Assembly: GCA_016872645.1 (NCBI GenBank)
Contig: VGZH01000016.1
Location: 1 to 64,000, forward strand
Length of the DNA: 64,000 bases
Source: Planctomycetota bacterium
GTDB lineage: Bacteria; Planctomycetota; Planctomycetia; Planctomycetales; Planctomycetaceae
Direction: 5' to 3'
The notes under the pieces are model-generated. The model was not told where the DNA came from. It ran no database searches and was given only the letters and a program-made list of their open reading frames with translations. Both the position numbers and the translations under genes were made by a program. Shown in pieces: positions 9,652 to 17,427 of this stretch; the first letter of the stretch is position 1, and each line of letters opens with the position of its first letter.

Positions 9652-9828
9652 TTGAAAAATTCGGGGGGAGGACGGCGAGGACGATGAGCAAGGCGGACTC
9701 CATCCGTGCCGAAAGCAGGTTTAGATTCTGAATCAACTGGTCGGGCTGGAATTCCAACCGACGAAACACATACATGTATCGGGAATCAGGTTCCACATCG
9801 GTCGAGTGTCCATCAAGTCGAGTGGCTC

Positions 9829-9834
9829 TATAAT
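9829..9834 (+). promoter_or_regulatory. Possible -10 box (TATAAT) for nadA
   Basis: A perfect TATAAT sits 50 bases upstream of the nadA ATG in the 233-base divergent spacer. No convincing -35 hexamer is present at 17 bases, so the call is tentative. Confidence 0.35.
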
Positions 9835-9884
9835 CTGAGCCGAACGAGAAAGCACGCGAGCCGTGTGGTTCACAAGGAACTATT

Positions 9885-10880
9885 ATGCCGAGTACGTTGC
9901 CGATTTTGGGACAAGCCTCCGCCGTTGACGAAGACCCGCTCGATCTGATCGACGAGATCGAGCGGCTCAAGAAGGATAAGGACGCGACGATCCTCGCTCA
10001 CTTTTATGTGGATGGAGACATTCAGGACGTCGCCGACTTTACTGGCGACAGCCTGAAGCTGGCACGCGATGCGACGAAGGTGACGACCTCGACGATCGTC
10101 TTCAGCGGCGTTCACTTCATGGCTGAGACCGCCAAGATGCTCAGCCCGACAAAGCGTGTGTTGCTGCCGGACCTGTTGGCAGGGTGCTCGTTGGCCGATA
10201 GCTGTCAGCCGGAGGAATTGGCGAAATTCCAACAGAAGTTGCGAGCCGAAGGGCACGACTTTGAGACGGTGGCGTACATCAACACGTCAGCGGCGGTGAA
10301 GAGCCTCGTCGATTGGATCGTCACCAGCGGCAACGCTCGCGAGATCATTGACCGCGTGCCGGCCGGCAAAGAAATCCTGTTCGTCCCGGATCAGCATCTT
10401 GGCCGGTATTTGTCGGAGGTCTCCGGTCGTAAAATGATCCTGTGGCCGGGAGCTTGTATGGTTCACGAGATGTTCAGCATTCAGGACATGCTGCGAGCCA
10501 AACGGAACAATCCCGGTAGCCGCATCATCGCTCATCCGGAGTGTCCGGTGAACATTCTGGAACACGCCGACTTCATCGGCGGCACTGAAGCGATGCGCAA
10601 GCACGTCGCGTCAGTCGCCGAGTCGCAGACGTTTCTCGTCGCGACGGAAGCGAATATGATCCACCCGTTGCAAAAGATTGCTCCGCAGCACAATTACGTC
10701 CCGATTCCCGGCTTGATGGTATCCAGCGGCGAGACGTGCGCCTGTAACCGCTGTCCGCACATGTCTCGGAACACACTGCAAAAGGTCCGCGACTGTCTCC
10801 GCGACGGTCGGCCGGAGATCGAATGGAACCCGTGCTTCGACAAGGCGCGAGCCGTTGTCGAGAAGAGTCTGTTGAAGTGA
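9885..10880 (+). CDS. nadA: Quinolinate synthase A
   Basis: A 331-residue cytosolic [4Fe-4S] enzyme that condenses iminoaspartate with dihydroxyacetone phosphate to quinolinate in de novo NAD synthesis. Conserved features are [22 protein letters not shown], the cluster cysteines at Cys101 (LLAGCSLAD), Cys191 (WPGACMVHE) and the C-terminal CACNRCPHM group (Cys285/287/290), and [20 protein letters not shown] and the TEANMIHPL motif also match NadA. No nadB or nadC is adjacent. An AAGGA-like sequence precedes the ATG, and a TATAAT lies 50 bases upstream. A GC-rich inverted repeat follows the stop. Confidence 0.95.
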   Translation: MPSTLPILGQASAVDEDPLDLIDEIERLKKDKDATILAHFYVDGDIQDVADFTGDSLKLARDATKVTTSTIVFSGVHFMAETAKMLSPTKRVLLPDLLAGCSLADSCQPEELAKFQQKLRAEGHDFETVAYINTSAAVKSLVDWIVTSGNAREIIDRVPAGKEILFVPDQHLGRYLSEVSGRKMILWPGACMVHEMFSIQDMLRAKRNNPGSRIIAHPECPVNILEHADFIGGTEAMRKHVASVAESQTFLVATEANMIHPLQKIAPQHNYVPIPGLMVSSGETCACNRCPHMSRNTLQKVRDCLRDGRPEIEWNPCFDKARAVVEKSLLK

Positions 10881-10891
10881 CATCCTAGATT

Positions 10892-10941
10892 GGACGCCCA
10901 CGTCCGATCGCTTTTCGAAAACAGTTCGGGCGCGGGCGTCC
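10892..10941. repeat. GC-rich inverted repeat, possible terminator after nadA
   Basis: GGACGCCCACGTCCGA (10892-10907) is mirrored by TCGGGCGCGGGCGTCC (10926-10941) with about 13 of 16 positions paired. It follows the nadA stop by 12 bases and may terminate transcription or be another intergenic palindromic element. No T-run follows. Confidence 0.5.
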
Positions 10942-10963
10942 GAACCACGGTCTGGAGTCGAGT

Positions 10964-12601
10964 ATGTCGTTGGCAATTCGTATCGTTGTGTTGGTTATGA
11001 CCTCGTGGTCGGTCTGTTTAGCCGCCGACCAGCCCATTGCTCATTGGCCGTTGCGAAGAGACGCGAAGGATGTTGGACCAAACGGCCTGCACGCAAAGCC
11101 GCACGGCGGTGAGTTGAAGTTTTCGGCAGCCGACGGCGTGACACTCGATGGTCGCGACGATTGGCTGGAGGTGCCGGTTCACAACACGCTGAATCTCGGG
11201 ACGAAAGACTTCACCGCCTCGTTGTGGCTGCACACCGATGAACGACTCGACGACCTCCCCGGCGACTTGCTCAGCCAATTCGATGCGGACAAACGGCGAG
11301 GCTGGAATCTCAGCCTGAAATCGCATGCGGTCACGGCGAGCCAGGCCAACCTGCGGACCTTGCATTTCGGTGTCGATCAGGACCGACTGGAATCGAAGTG
11401 GACCGATCACGGACAGGTCGGCAATGGGATGTTCGTGAAAGCACTCGCAGTCTTCGACGGGCAACTGTTTGCCGGCACCTGCGAATCGGGAAAAGATCAG
11501 GCCGGGCATGTCTACCGATTCGCCGGCGGACAGAAATGGATCGACTGCGGCAGCCCCGCTTTGTGCAACGCGGTTTCGACGCTCGCAGAATTCGAAGGCA
11601 AGTTGTACGCCGGCGTTTCGAAGTATCGGCTCGGAGGCTCTGCGTTGAAGGAGTCTGAGAATCCGAATCTCGGCGGCAAAGTCTTTCGGTACGATGGCGA
11701 TGGAAAATGGGCCGACTGCGGACAGCTTCCAGAGACCGAGTCGATCGGCGGCTTCGCAATCTTTCGAGGCAAGTTGCACGCCGGATCGCTCTACAAACCA
11801 GCTGGTTTCTTTCGGTACGAGGGAGACCAGAAATGGACGTCGCTGCCAGTGCCGAACGGCAAACGAGTCGAAGCGATGTCCGTCCATAACGGTCAGCTGT
11901 TCGCCTCGTGCTACGACGAGGCTCATATCTTTCGTTACGACGGCGAGGCTTGGACCGACTGCGGCCAAGTCGGAGAGGCAATCAACACGCAGACGTACTC
12001 GTTTGCGATTCAGCAGGGGAAGATGTACGTCGGGACATGGAGCACCGGCAAAGTGTTTCGCTACGACGGGGACAATCAGTGGGCCGACTGCGGCCGGCTC
12101 GGCGAAGAACTGGAGGTGATGGGGATGCTCGTCCACAACGGCGGCTTGTTCGCCGGCTCGCTACCGCTGGCTGAGGTGTTTCGCTTCGACGGCAAGGATC
12201 GTTGGTCGAGCGTTGGTCGCGTGGACCTTACGCCCGACGTGAAATATCGCCGAGCGTGGACAATGGCCGAGTACCAAGGCCGGCTGTTTGTCGGCACGCT
12301 GCCGAGCGGTCGGGTTTTGTCGATCGCGGCTGGTGCGAACGTCACGTATGACCGTTCGCTTCCGGCAGGCTGGCATCACGTCGCGGCTCAGCGATCTGGA
12401 CGAGAGCTCAAGTTGTTTGTGGACGGAAAGCGAGTCGCGACCTCGGCACCGTTCGAGCCGGCTCAATTTAATCTGTCGACGGAAGCGCCGTTGCGAATTG
12501 GCTTCGGGCCGACAGACACGTTTCATGGACGATTGCGTGAAGTGCGGATTTGGGACCGTGCCTTGCCTGCTGAAGAAATCGCTCGCGAGCAAGGTCGCTG
12601 A
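10964..12601 (+). CDS. Exported LamG-domain protein with an inserted seven-bladed beta-propeller
   Basis: A 545-residue exported protein (signal MSLAIRIVVLVMTSWSVCLAA). The N-terminal half of a LamG/concanavalin-like domain (residues about 23-140: HWPLRRDAKD, DDWLEVPV, FTASLWLHT) is interrupted, and its C-terminal half resumes at about residue 455 (LPAGWHHVAAQRSG, LFVDGKRV, GRLREVRIWDRAL). Between them are seven repeats of the form NGxLFAG...VFRYDGxxxWxDCG, consistent with a seven-bladed propeller whose last blade is closed by the first WTDHGQV strand. The Trp-x-Asp-Cys-Gly motif recurs in most blades. The role is probably carbohydrate or surface binding; the ligand is unknown. The nested architecture is read directly from the order of motifs. 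Confidence 0.85.
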   Translation: MSLAIRIVVLVMTSWSVCLAADQPIAHWPLRRDAKDVGPNGLHAKPHGGELKFSAADGVTLDGRDDWLEVPVHNTLNLGTKDFTASLWLHTDERLDDLPGDLLSQFDADKRRGWNLSLKSHAVTASQANLRTLHFGVDQDRLESKWTDHGQVGNGMFVKALAVFDGQLFAGTCESGKDQAGHVYRFAGGQKWIDCGSPALCNAVSTLAEFEGKLYAGVSKYRLGGSALKESENPNLGGKVFRYDGDGKWADCGQLPETESIGGFAIFRGKLHAGSLYKPAGFFRYEGDQKWTSLPVPNGKRVEAMSVHNGQLFASCYDEAHIFRYDGEAWTDCGQVGEAINTQTYSFAIQQGKMYVGTWSTGKVFRYDGDNQWADCGRLGEELEVMGMLVHNGGLFAGSLPLAEVFRFDGKDRWSSVGRVDLTPDVKYRRAWTMAEYQGRLFVGTLPSGRVLSIAAGANVTYDRSLPAGWHHVAAQRSGRELKLFVDGKRVATSAPFEPAQFNLSTEAPLRIGFGPTDTFHGRLREVRIWDRALPAEEIAREQGR

Positions 12602-12699
12602 CGGAATCGTTATCGTTTCATCCCTTCTCCCCTTGCGAGCAGGTAGGTGTCCGTCGGCCGCATGAGGGATTCAACCACGCCTGGCCCCTGCATCCCAAT

Positions 12700-12718
12700 C
12701 CTCTCCCAAAAGGAGAGG
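12700..12718. terminator. Hairpin CCTCTCC/GGAGAGG
   Basis: A perfect seven-base stem with a five-base CAAAA loop, 99 bases after the LamG-propeller gene. It could act as a terminator in either direction, although no long T-run follows. It may also be one of the genome's short intergenic repeats. Confidence 0.45.
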
Positions 12719-12840
12719 GAGAAAGACTCGGCACTAAACCTCGCCAACGATGCAGAGCGGCTGGCTTGCGAGACGCTCAAGTGCTGTGCAAACTGAGTTG
12801 GCCTTTTTGAAACGTACATCTTCGAACAAAGGAACCGAGC

Positions 12841-13905
12841 ATGAATATCGCGCGACTTCAAGTTTTGGCGGGGGTGCTCTTGGTCATCGGTACGAGACTC
12901 GCGAACGCGGCTGACGGTCCACTCGTCGCGACGGACGTAAAGCAAGTTGATCGCGATTATTGGTTCCAAGGGGAGTATCTCGGTTCAGCTCAGAATGCGT
13001 GCGGAAGATGCGAGGCATGCGGTCTGCAAGTGGTGGCGCTCGGCAAAAGCGAATTCCAGGCGGTGCTGTATCGTGGCGGTCTGCCGGGCGGCGGCTGGTG
13101 GACCGGGATGACGAAGCACAGTTTCAAGGGGCAGCGCGATGGCGAGACGCTGCGATTGATCGGTGATGATGCCGCTCAACGGATTGAGATTTCCAAGAGC
13201 ACAGCGACGGTGCAGGCGGTGCATCAGCCCCCGAGTCCGGCCAGTGAGCAAGTCGTTTCGGTCGGTGAACTGATTCGAGTCGAGCGTCGCAGTCAGACAC
13301 TTGGAGCCGTGCCGCCATGCGGTGCGATCGTGCTTTTCGATGGCGGCCACACCGATCACTGGACGAATGGTCGCAAGACCGAGGACGGTTTGCTGATGAT
13401 CGGCACCGAAACGAAAACGCCTTTCCAGGACTTCCACATGCATATCGAGTTTCAGTTACCGTACATGCCAAACGCCCGCGGGCAGGGGCGAGCCAACAGC
13501 GGCGTCTACATTCAAAGCCGCTACGAGGTGCAGGTGCTCGATTCGTTCGGCCTCAAAGGAGAGAACAACGAGGCGGCCGGCCTCTATAAGTTCAAAGCGC
13601 CCGATGCGAACTTGTGTTTTCCGCCGCTGGTCTGGCAGACATACGACATTGAGTTTTTCGCCGCCCGCTTCGATGGTTCGAAGTCAAAGACCAGTCCTGC
13701 CACGGTATCCGTTTGGCACAACGGAGTGCTGGTACAAAACCGCGTCGAGTTGGCCAACAAGACCGGGGGCGGAGCGGTCGAAGGGCCGATGTCGCTCCCT
13801 ACCAAGCTGCAGGATCACGGCAATCCGGTCCGCTTCCGGAACATTTGGCTGATCGACCGCAGCGGCTCGGCACCAGCCAAATCGCTCGCCTTGCAAACGA
13901 AGTGA
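12841..13905 (+). CDS. Exported DUF1080 (3-keto-disaccharide hydrolase-like) protein
   Basis: A 354-residue exported protein with a signal peptide ending near NAADG (residue 23). Residues about 160-345 form the DUF1080 fold, a concanavalin-like beta-sandwich: IVLFDGGHTDHWTNG, FHMHIEFQLPYMPN, GRANSGVYIQSRYEVQVLDSFG, and FRNIWLIDRS. Members of DUF1080 include 3-keto-glycoside hydrolases and putative polysaccharide-binding proteins. The N-terminal 140 residues form a separate domain with three cysteines in NACGRCEACGLQ. They end in a region including KHSFKGQRDGETLRL. That arrangement recurs in planctomycete DUF1080 proteins. The substrate is unknown. It may be transcribed with the LamG gene upstream, but a hairpin lies between them. 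Confidence 0.88.
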   Translation: MNIARLQVLAGVLLVIGTRLANAADGPLVATDVKQVDRDYWFQGEYLGSAQNACGRCEACGLQVVALGKSEFQAVLYRGGLPGGGWWTGMTKHSFKGQRDGETLRLIGDDAAQRIEISKSTATVQAVHQPPSPASEQVVSVGELIRVERRSQTLGAVPPCGAIVLFDGGHTDHWTNGRKTEDGLLMIGTETKTPFQDFHMHIEFQLPYMPNARGQGRANSGVYIQSRYEVQVLDSFGLKGENNEAAGLYKFKAPDANLCFPPLVWQTYDIEFFAARFDGSKSKTSPATVSVWHNGVLVQNRVELANKTGGGAVEGPMSLPTKLQDHGNPVRFRNIWLIDRSGSAPAKSLALQTK

Positions 13906-14016
13906 TCCGAACGAACGGCAAGGTTTGACTCGGTCTGGAGCCAATTTTCCCGATTTGTTAGAAGCCTGCCCTTTCTTCGCGCGGAGCGTGAAAGACTTCA
14001 GCAAGGAGGCGACTTC

Positions 14017-14985
14017 ATGGCAAACAAGAATCTTTTGCGGATTGCAGTCTTGGCGGGTGGGACATCCCGCGAGCGAAACATCAGCTTGGAAAGCGGCGAT
14101 GCCGTCGCCAAGAGCCTGTCGGACCGAGGCCACCTCGTTACGCGGATCGACCCGGCTCACATGGAATTATCGGAGTTGGATTGGTCGACCTTCGATGTCG
14201 CATTTCTTGCGCTGCATGGCACGTTCGGCGAAGACGGGCACGTGCAGCAGATTCTCGAAGAGTCTGGCATTCCATTCACGGGGAGCGATTCGGTCGCGTC
14301 CCGTTTGGCATTTAGCAAGTCGGCTGCCAAAGAACGCTTCGTCCAAAACGGAGTTCCGACGCCGGCCTACGTGCTCATTCATGAATCGGACACCGCGGCA
14401 CGTATCCAACAGCAAGCGAACGCGCTGGGTTTTCCGCTGGCGGTGAAACCTGATGGCCAGGGTTCCAGCCTCGGGATCACGATCGTCCGCTCGCCAGAAG
14501 ATTTGCCGCAGGCCTTGGCCCGTTCTTTTCACTTTGATCCGTTCGGGCTTTTGGAAGTCGCAATCGACGGAACTGAGTGGACTTTGGGAGTGCTCGACGG
14601 CGAGCCGTTACCGCTGATCCAAATTGAAACCGGGCGAGGCTTTTTCGACTATACGGCCAAGTATGAAGACGATGGCACGCAGTACCTGTTCGAATTCCCG
14701 TTTCCGACCAGCGTCATCAAATCCATCGAGAATGCCGGCCGCCGCGCGTACGAAGCGCTCGGTTGTCGCGGCCTCGCGCGTGTCGATTTGCGAGTCGATC
14801 GCTTCCACGAACCGTGGGTACTGGAGGTCAACACGATCCCCGGCATGACCAGCCACAGCTTGGTCCCCAAGGCAGCGGCCAGAATTGGACTCAGTTTGGG
14901 AGCGATCTGCGAACGGTCCATTCACAACTGCTTGAATCGCGACCCTGTCAAATCTGTTCACCAGATATTGCAACCGGTCAGATAG
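14017..14985 (+). CDS. ddl: D-alanine--D-alanine ligase
   Basis: A 322-residue ATP-grasp ligase that makes D-Ala-D-Ala for peptidoglycan precursors in the cytosol. Motifs: VLAGGTSRERNISLESG at the N terminus, FLALHGTFGEDG, the ATP-binding PLAVKPDGQGSSLG, and the C-terminal LEVNTIPGMTSHSLVPKAA with the Mg-binding Glu/Asn. Length is normal for Ddl. GGAGG seven bases upstream supports the start. It is followed after seven bases by a FtsQ-like gene, the order found in classical division-cell wall clusters. This is relevant because planctomycetes lack FtsZ and were long thought to lack peptidoglycan. Confidence 0.95.
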   Translation: MANKNLLRIAVLAGGTSRERNISLESGDAVAKSLSDRGHLVTRIDPAHMELSELDWSTFDVAFLALHGTFGEDGHVQQILEESGIPFTGSDSVASRLAFSKSAAKERFVQNGVPTPAYVLIHESDTAARIQQQANALGFPLAVKPDGQGSSLGITIVRSPEDLPQALARSFHFDPFGLLEVAIDGTEWTLGVLDGEPLPLIQIETGRGFFDYTAKYEDDGTQYLFEFPFPTSVIKSIENAGRRAYEALGCRGLARVDLRVDRFHEPWVLEVNTIPGMTSHSLVPKAAARIGLSLGAICERSIHNCLNRDPVKSVHQILQPVR

Positions 14986-14992
14986 CCGAACC

Positions 14993-15937
14993 ATGCCTGC
15001 TCACATGCCAGATGACTTTGACCCGTTGCCGCGACGACCCTCGACGCCGGTGGAGAAACTGCTGGATTGGTTGTTGCAGCCGACGGTCTTGCTCTTGCTC
15101 TCTTTTTCGGTCGCAGCCTGGGTGTTCGTGCCAAAGCTGCAAGTGCGACTGCCGGAACTAGGCAACGATCGCCAGTACTGGTTGGCGACTTCAAAAATCG
15201 AAATCCCGCCGCCGCCGGATTGGGTGCCACACGATTTGGCCGCGCAGGTGGCTCAACGAGCCGGATTGCCAGAGGAATTGTCATTGCTCGACCCCGATGT
15301 CGCGCGTCGCGTCGCGTTGGCCTTCGAGCAACATCCGTGGGTGAAAGGAAAGGTGCGCGTCAGCACCTCAGTACCCGCACGAATGCGAGTCGATCTCGAA
15401 TACCGTGAACCGGTTGCCATGGTGCGAGTCGGTCAAGCAGGCAAGGTCGGCCTGTTCCCGATTGACGCAGACGGAACGCTGCTTCCCTCGGCGGATTTTC
15501 CCACAGCGGAAATCGCCAAGTATCCGGTGATCGAAAATGTCTCGACGCCACCGGCCGAATCGGCGGGGACCGTTTGGAAGGATTCCTGCGTGCTCGGCGC
15601 GGCCCGGCTCGCCGTGGAACTCAAGCCGTTTTGGGAACAGTTCGGATTTCAGTCGATTCTCACGCCGGCGAACTCGGATCGGAAACTGGCCTGGGACGAT
15701 CTCAACTTGCAGCTCAGTACTCGTGGTGGCTCGCGCGTCATTTGGGGCCGGCCACCAGGAGCCAAACATCCCGGCGAACTTCCCGCCGACAAGAAGATCG
15801 AACGGATAAAATTCTACATTCGCCATCACGGCCCGTTCGATTCGTCAACGCATGGTCCGTTTGAATACGACATCACGCGTTGGACCGATATTTCACGCAA
15901 ACCAATCGCCGACCGCGGGAGTTCGCAACGGCGCTAG
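14993..15937 (+). CDS. FtsQ-like single-pass membrane protein
   Basis: A 314-residue bitopic protein: a short cytoplasmic N terminus, one transmembrane helix at about residues 32-48 (TVLLLLSFSVAAWVFV) and a large extracytoplasmic part. Residues about 75-145 look like a POTRA domain: a helix, LLDPDVARRVALAFEQHPWVKGKVRV, then strands ending in DLEYREPVAMVRV, the same pattern as FtsQ/DivIB (a 'hPWV..a.V.r..P..l.v.v.Er.PvA.w' consensus). A FtsQ-like beta domain would follow (FPIDADGTLLP). The position directly after ddl supports the call. The C-terminal 90 residues are less familiar. Function in division or wall assembly is inferred from fold pattern and position. Confidence 0.7.
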   Translation: MPAHMPDDFDPLPRRPSTPVEKLLDWLLQPTVLLLLSFSVAAWVFVPKLQVRLPELGNDRQYWLATSKIEIPPPPDWVPHDLAAQVAQRAGLPEELSLLDPDVARRVALAFEQHPWVKGKVRVSTSVPARMRVDLEYREPVAMVRVGQAGKVGLFPIDADGTLLPSADFPTAEIAKYPVIENVSTPPAESAGTVWKDSCVLGAARLAVELKPFWEQFGFQSILTPANSDRKLAWDDLNLQLSTRGGSRVIWGRPPGAKHPGELPADKKIERIKFYIRHHGPFDSSTHGPFEYDITRWTDISRKPIADRGSSQRR

Positions 15938-15948
15938 CCGCCGACTCG

Positions 15949-16788
15949 TCACCGCTTTTGTTTCTTGTTAGTTGAGGGCTTCTTTTTTTTGGCGGGCTTG
16001 TCGCTGGGCTTAAAGAATTTGATTCCGATCGTATCGTGAATTTCGCCCGGTTCATCGTCTGAGGTCAGCTGGGCAATCTTTGTCGACTTGGGTTCGTCGG
16101 ATCGTCCGCCGGAACGCAGAACCATCTCTGCGAAACCGAGCGTGTCGGAATCGACGCCGCTCTCACGCATGTGCTTGAGCGTTGCGTCGATGTCATATTT
16201 CACTCTGCGGAGTTCGACGTTGCCGTTCTCAATAATGGCGTAGGCGGCACGCGGGTCGCCGTCGCGCGGCTGGCCGATACTGCCGGGATTGATCACCATC
16301 GGACCATCGAGTTGTAGCGCGAACGGGATGTGCGTATGGCCGACCAGCACGAAGTCGGCCTCGATGCCCTTCAGACGTGATTCCCATGCGGCTTTGTCTT
16401 CTCGCAGATATTCGTGGAACGGGTCCCTCGGAGTGGCATGCACGAGGTAGAAACGCTTGTCGTCGAGCGTCGCTTTTCTCGTCACCGGCATTCGCGTCAG
16501 ATATTGCATGTGCAACCCGCTGAGCAATTTCCAATGCAACGGCCGTGTTGCCGCCGCCAAACGATGCAATCCGGAGGACTTTTTCACCGTAATCCGCTGA
16601 GCAACAGCATGATCGTGATTGCCCCGTGCCGAAATCGCCGCGTGTTTCTTGATCCAATTGATGCAGGGGACCGGATCGGTTCCGTAATCCACAAGGTCGC
16701 CAACAAACAAACACACATCAAATGGCTCTTGCACTGCGGTGAGTGCGGGCCAATTCGAGTGGATGTCCGCCAGCACCAAAATACGCAT
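15949..16788 (-). CDS. YfcE/MJ0936-type metallophosphoesterase with lysine-rich tail
   Basis: A 279-residue cytosolic phosphodiesterase-like protein. The metal motifs are LADIHSNWPAL, GDLVDYG, ARGNHDHAV, and GHTHIPF, followed by NPGSIGQPRDGDPRAAY, which is typical of the MJ0936/YfcE group. The C-terminal 60 residues are an extra tail ending in a strongly basic lysine run (DKPAKKKKPS), which might bind nucleic acid or acidic membrane. The start at 16788 is placed at MRILVLADIHSN, where the family begins; an upstream extension in frame is not supported. It converges on the FtsQ-like gene with an 11-base spacer. Confidence 0.87.
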   Translation of the reverse strand: MRILVLADIHSNWPALTAVQEPFDVCLFVGDLVDYGTDPVPCINWIKKHAAISARGNHDHAVAQRITVKKSSGLHRLAAATRPLHWKLLSGLHMQYLTRMPVTRKATLDDKRFYLVHATPRDPFHEYLREDKAAWESRLKGIEADFVLVGHTHIPFALQLDGPMVINPGSIGQPRDGDPRAAYAIIENGNVELRRVKYDIDATLKHMRESGVDSDTLGFAEMVLRSGGRSDEPKSTKIAQLTSDDEPGEIHDTIGIKFFKPSDKPAKKKKPSTNKKQKR

Positions 16789-16978
16789 CGATGTGACTCC
16801 CGAAGGAGAAGGTTGCCTCTCTGCTTGATCAAACTGGCCCGGATCAATGGTTTGCGCCACTTTGTGGCATTTCCGCCAAATTGCCGATGATCCCAACTGA
16901 CACCTTGACCGTTCGCATTCTAACTGGCTCTAATTTTGTGGCCTACCGATCGAGTCTCTCGAACCTAGGAGTGAAACG

Positions 16979-17275
16979 GTGGCGGAACGATCAGTTTCCC
17001 AACAAACACTACGTGAGCAATTTACGAACGCCGAACAGCTCACTAAAGAGCTGATCGATCATCTCGAACATCATTTGTTGCCGAAAATCCATGACCTCAA
17101 AAAACTCGTCCAGATGGAACTGAAGGGCGAGACGGTTGTCGAAGACATCACGATGCGAAATCACGCCTCGCGCGTCCTCGAAAGTGCTCGCTTTGCGGGC
17201 GAAGTCGGTGACAAAATGACGACCTATTTCACCTCAATCAATGAGGCCGTCACGCGGATTATTAGTCCGCAGTAG
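16979..17275 (+). CDS. Small helical hypothetical protein, 98 aa (GTG start)
   Basis: I do not recognise the family. The protein is mostly charged and helical (heptad-like LTKELIDHLEHHLLPKIHDLKKLVQ at residues 22-46), suggesting a coiled coil, with no signal or membrane segment. The GTG start at 16979 is supported by AGGAG seven bases upstream, one of the better ribosome sites in the window. A hairpin terminator-like structure (17351-17369) follows. It lies between a phosphoesterase on the other strand and the kinase. Function unknown. Confidence 0.75.
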   Translation: MAERSVSQQTLREQFTNAEQLTKELIDHLEHHLLPKIHDLKKLVQMELKGETVVEDITMRNHASRVLESARFAGEVGDKMTTYFTSINEAVTRIISPQ

Positions 17276-17350
17276 CCCAGGGCCGTTCGGCCATACTCGG
17301 TTAACCGTGCTTCCTAACTTCGATTCGAACAGCATTTTTCGCCAAACGTG

Positions 17351-17369
17351 ATCGTTCCACCGGAACGAT
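17351..17369 (+). terminator. Hairpin ATCGTTCC/GGAACGAT
   Basis: Perfect eight-base stem with a three-base loop followed by TTTG, 76 bases downstream of the 98-aa gene and upstream of the kinase start. A short rho-independent-type terminator is plausible. Confidence 0.5.
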
Positions 17370-17427
17370 TTGTAGCCTTTGTCCGTCATGACGCTTCTTG
17401 ATTGACTGCGATATCCCACGAGAAATC

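Noticed and set aside
11018-12136. 372-codon minus-strand frame inside the LamG-propeller gene
   Set aside because: The plus-strand gene has clear propeller and LamG motifs; the opposite frame shows only composition-driven openness.
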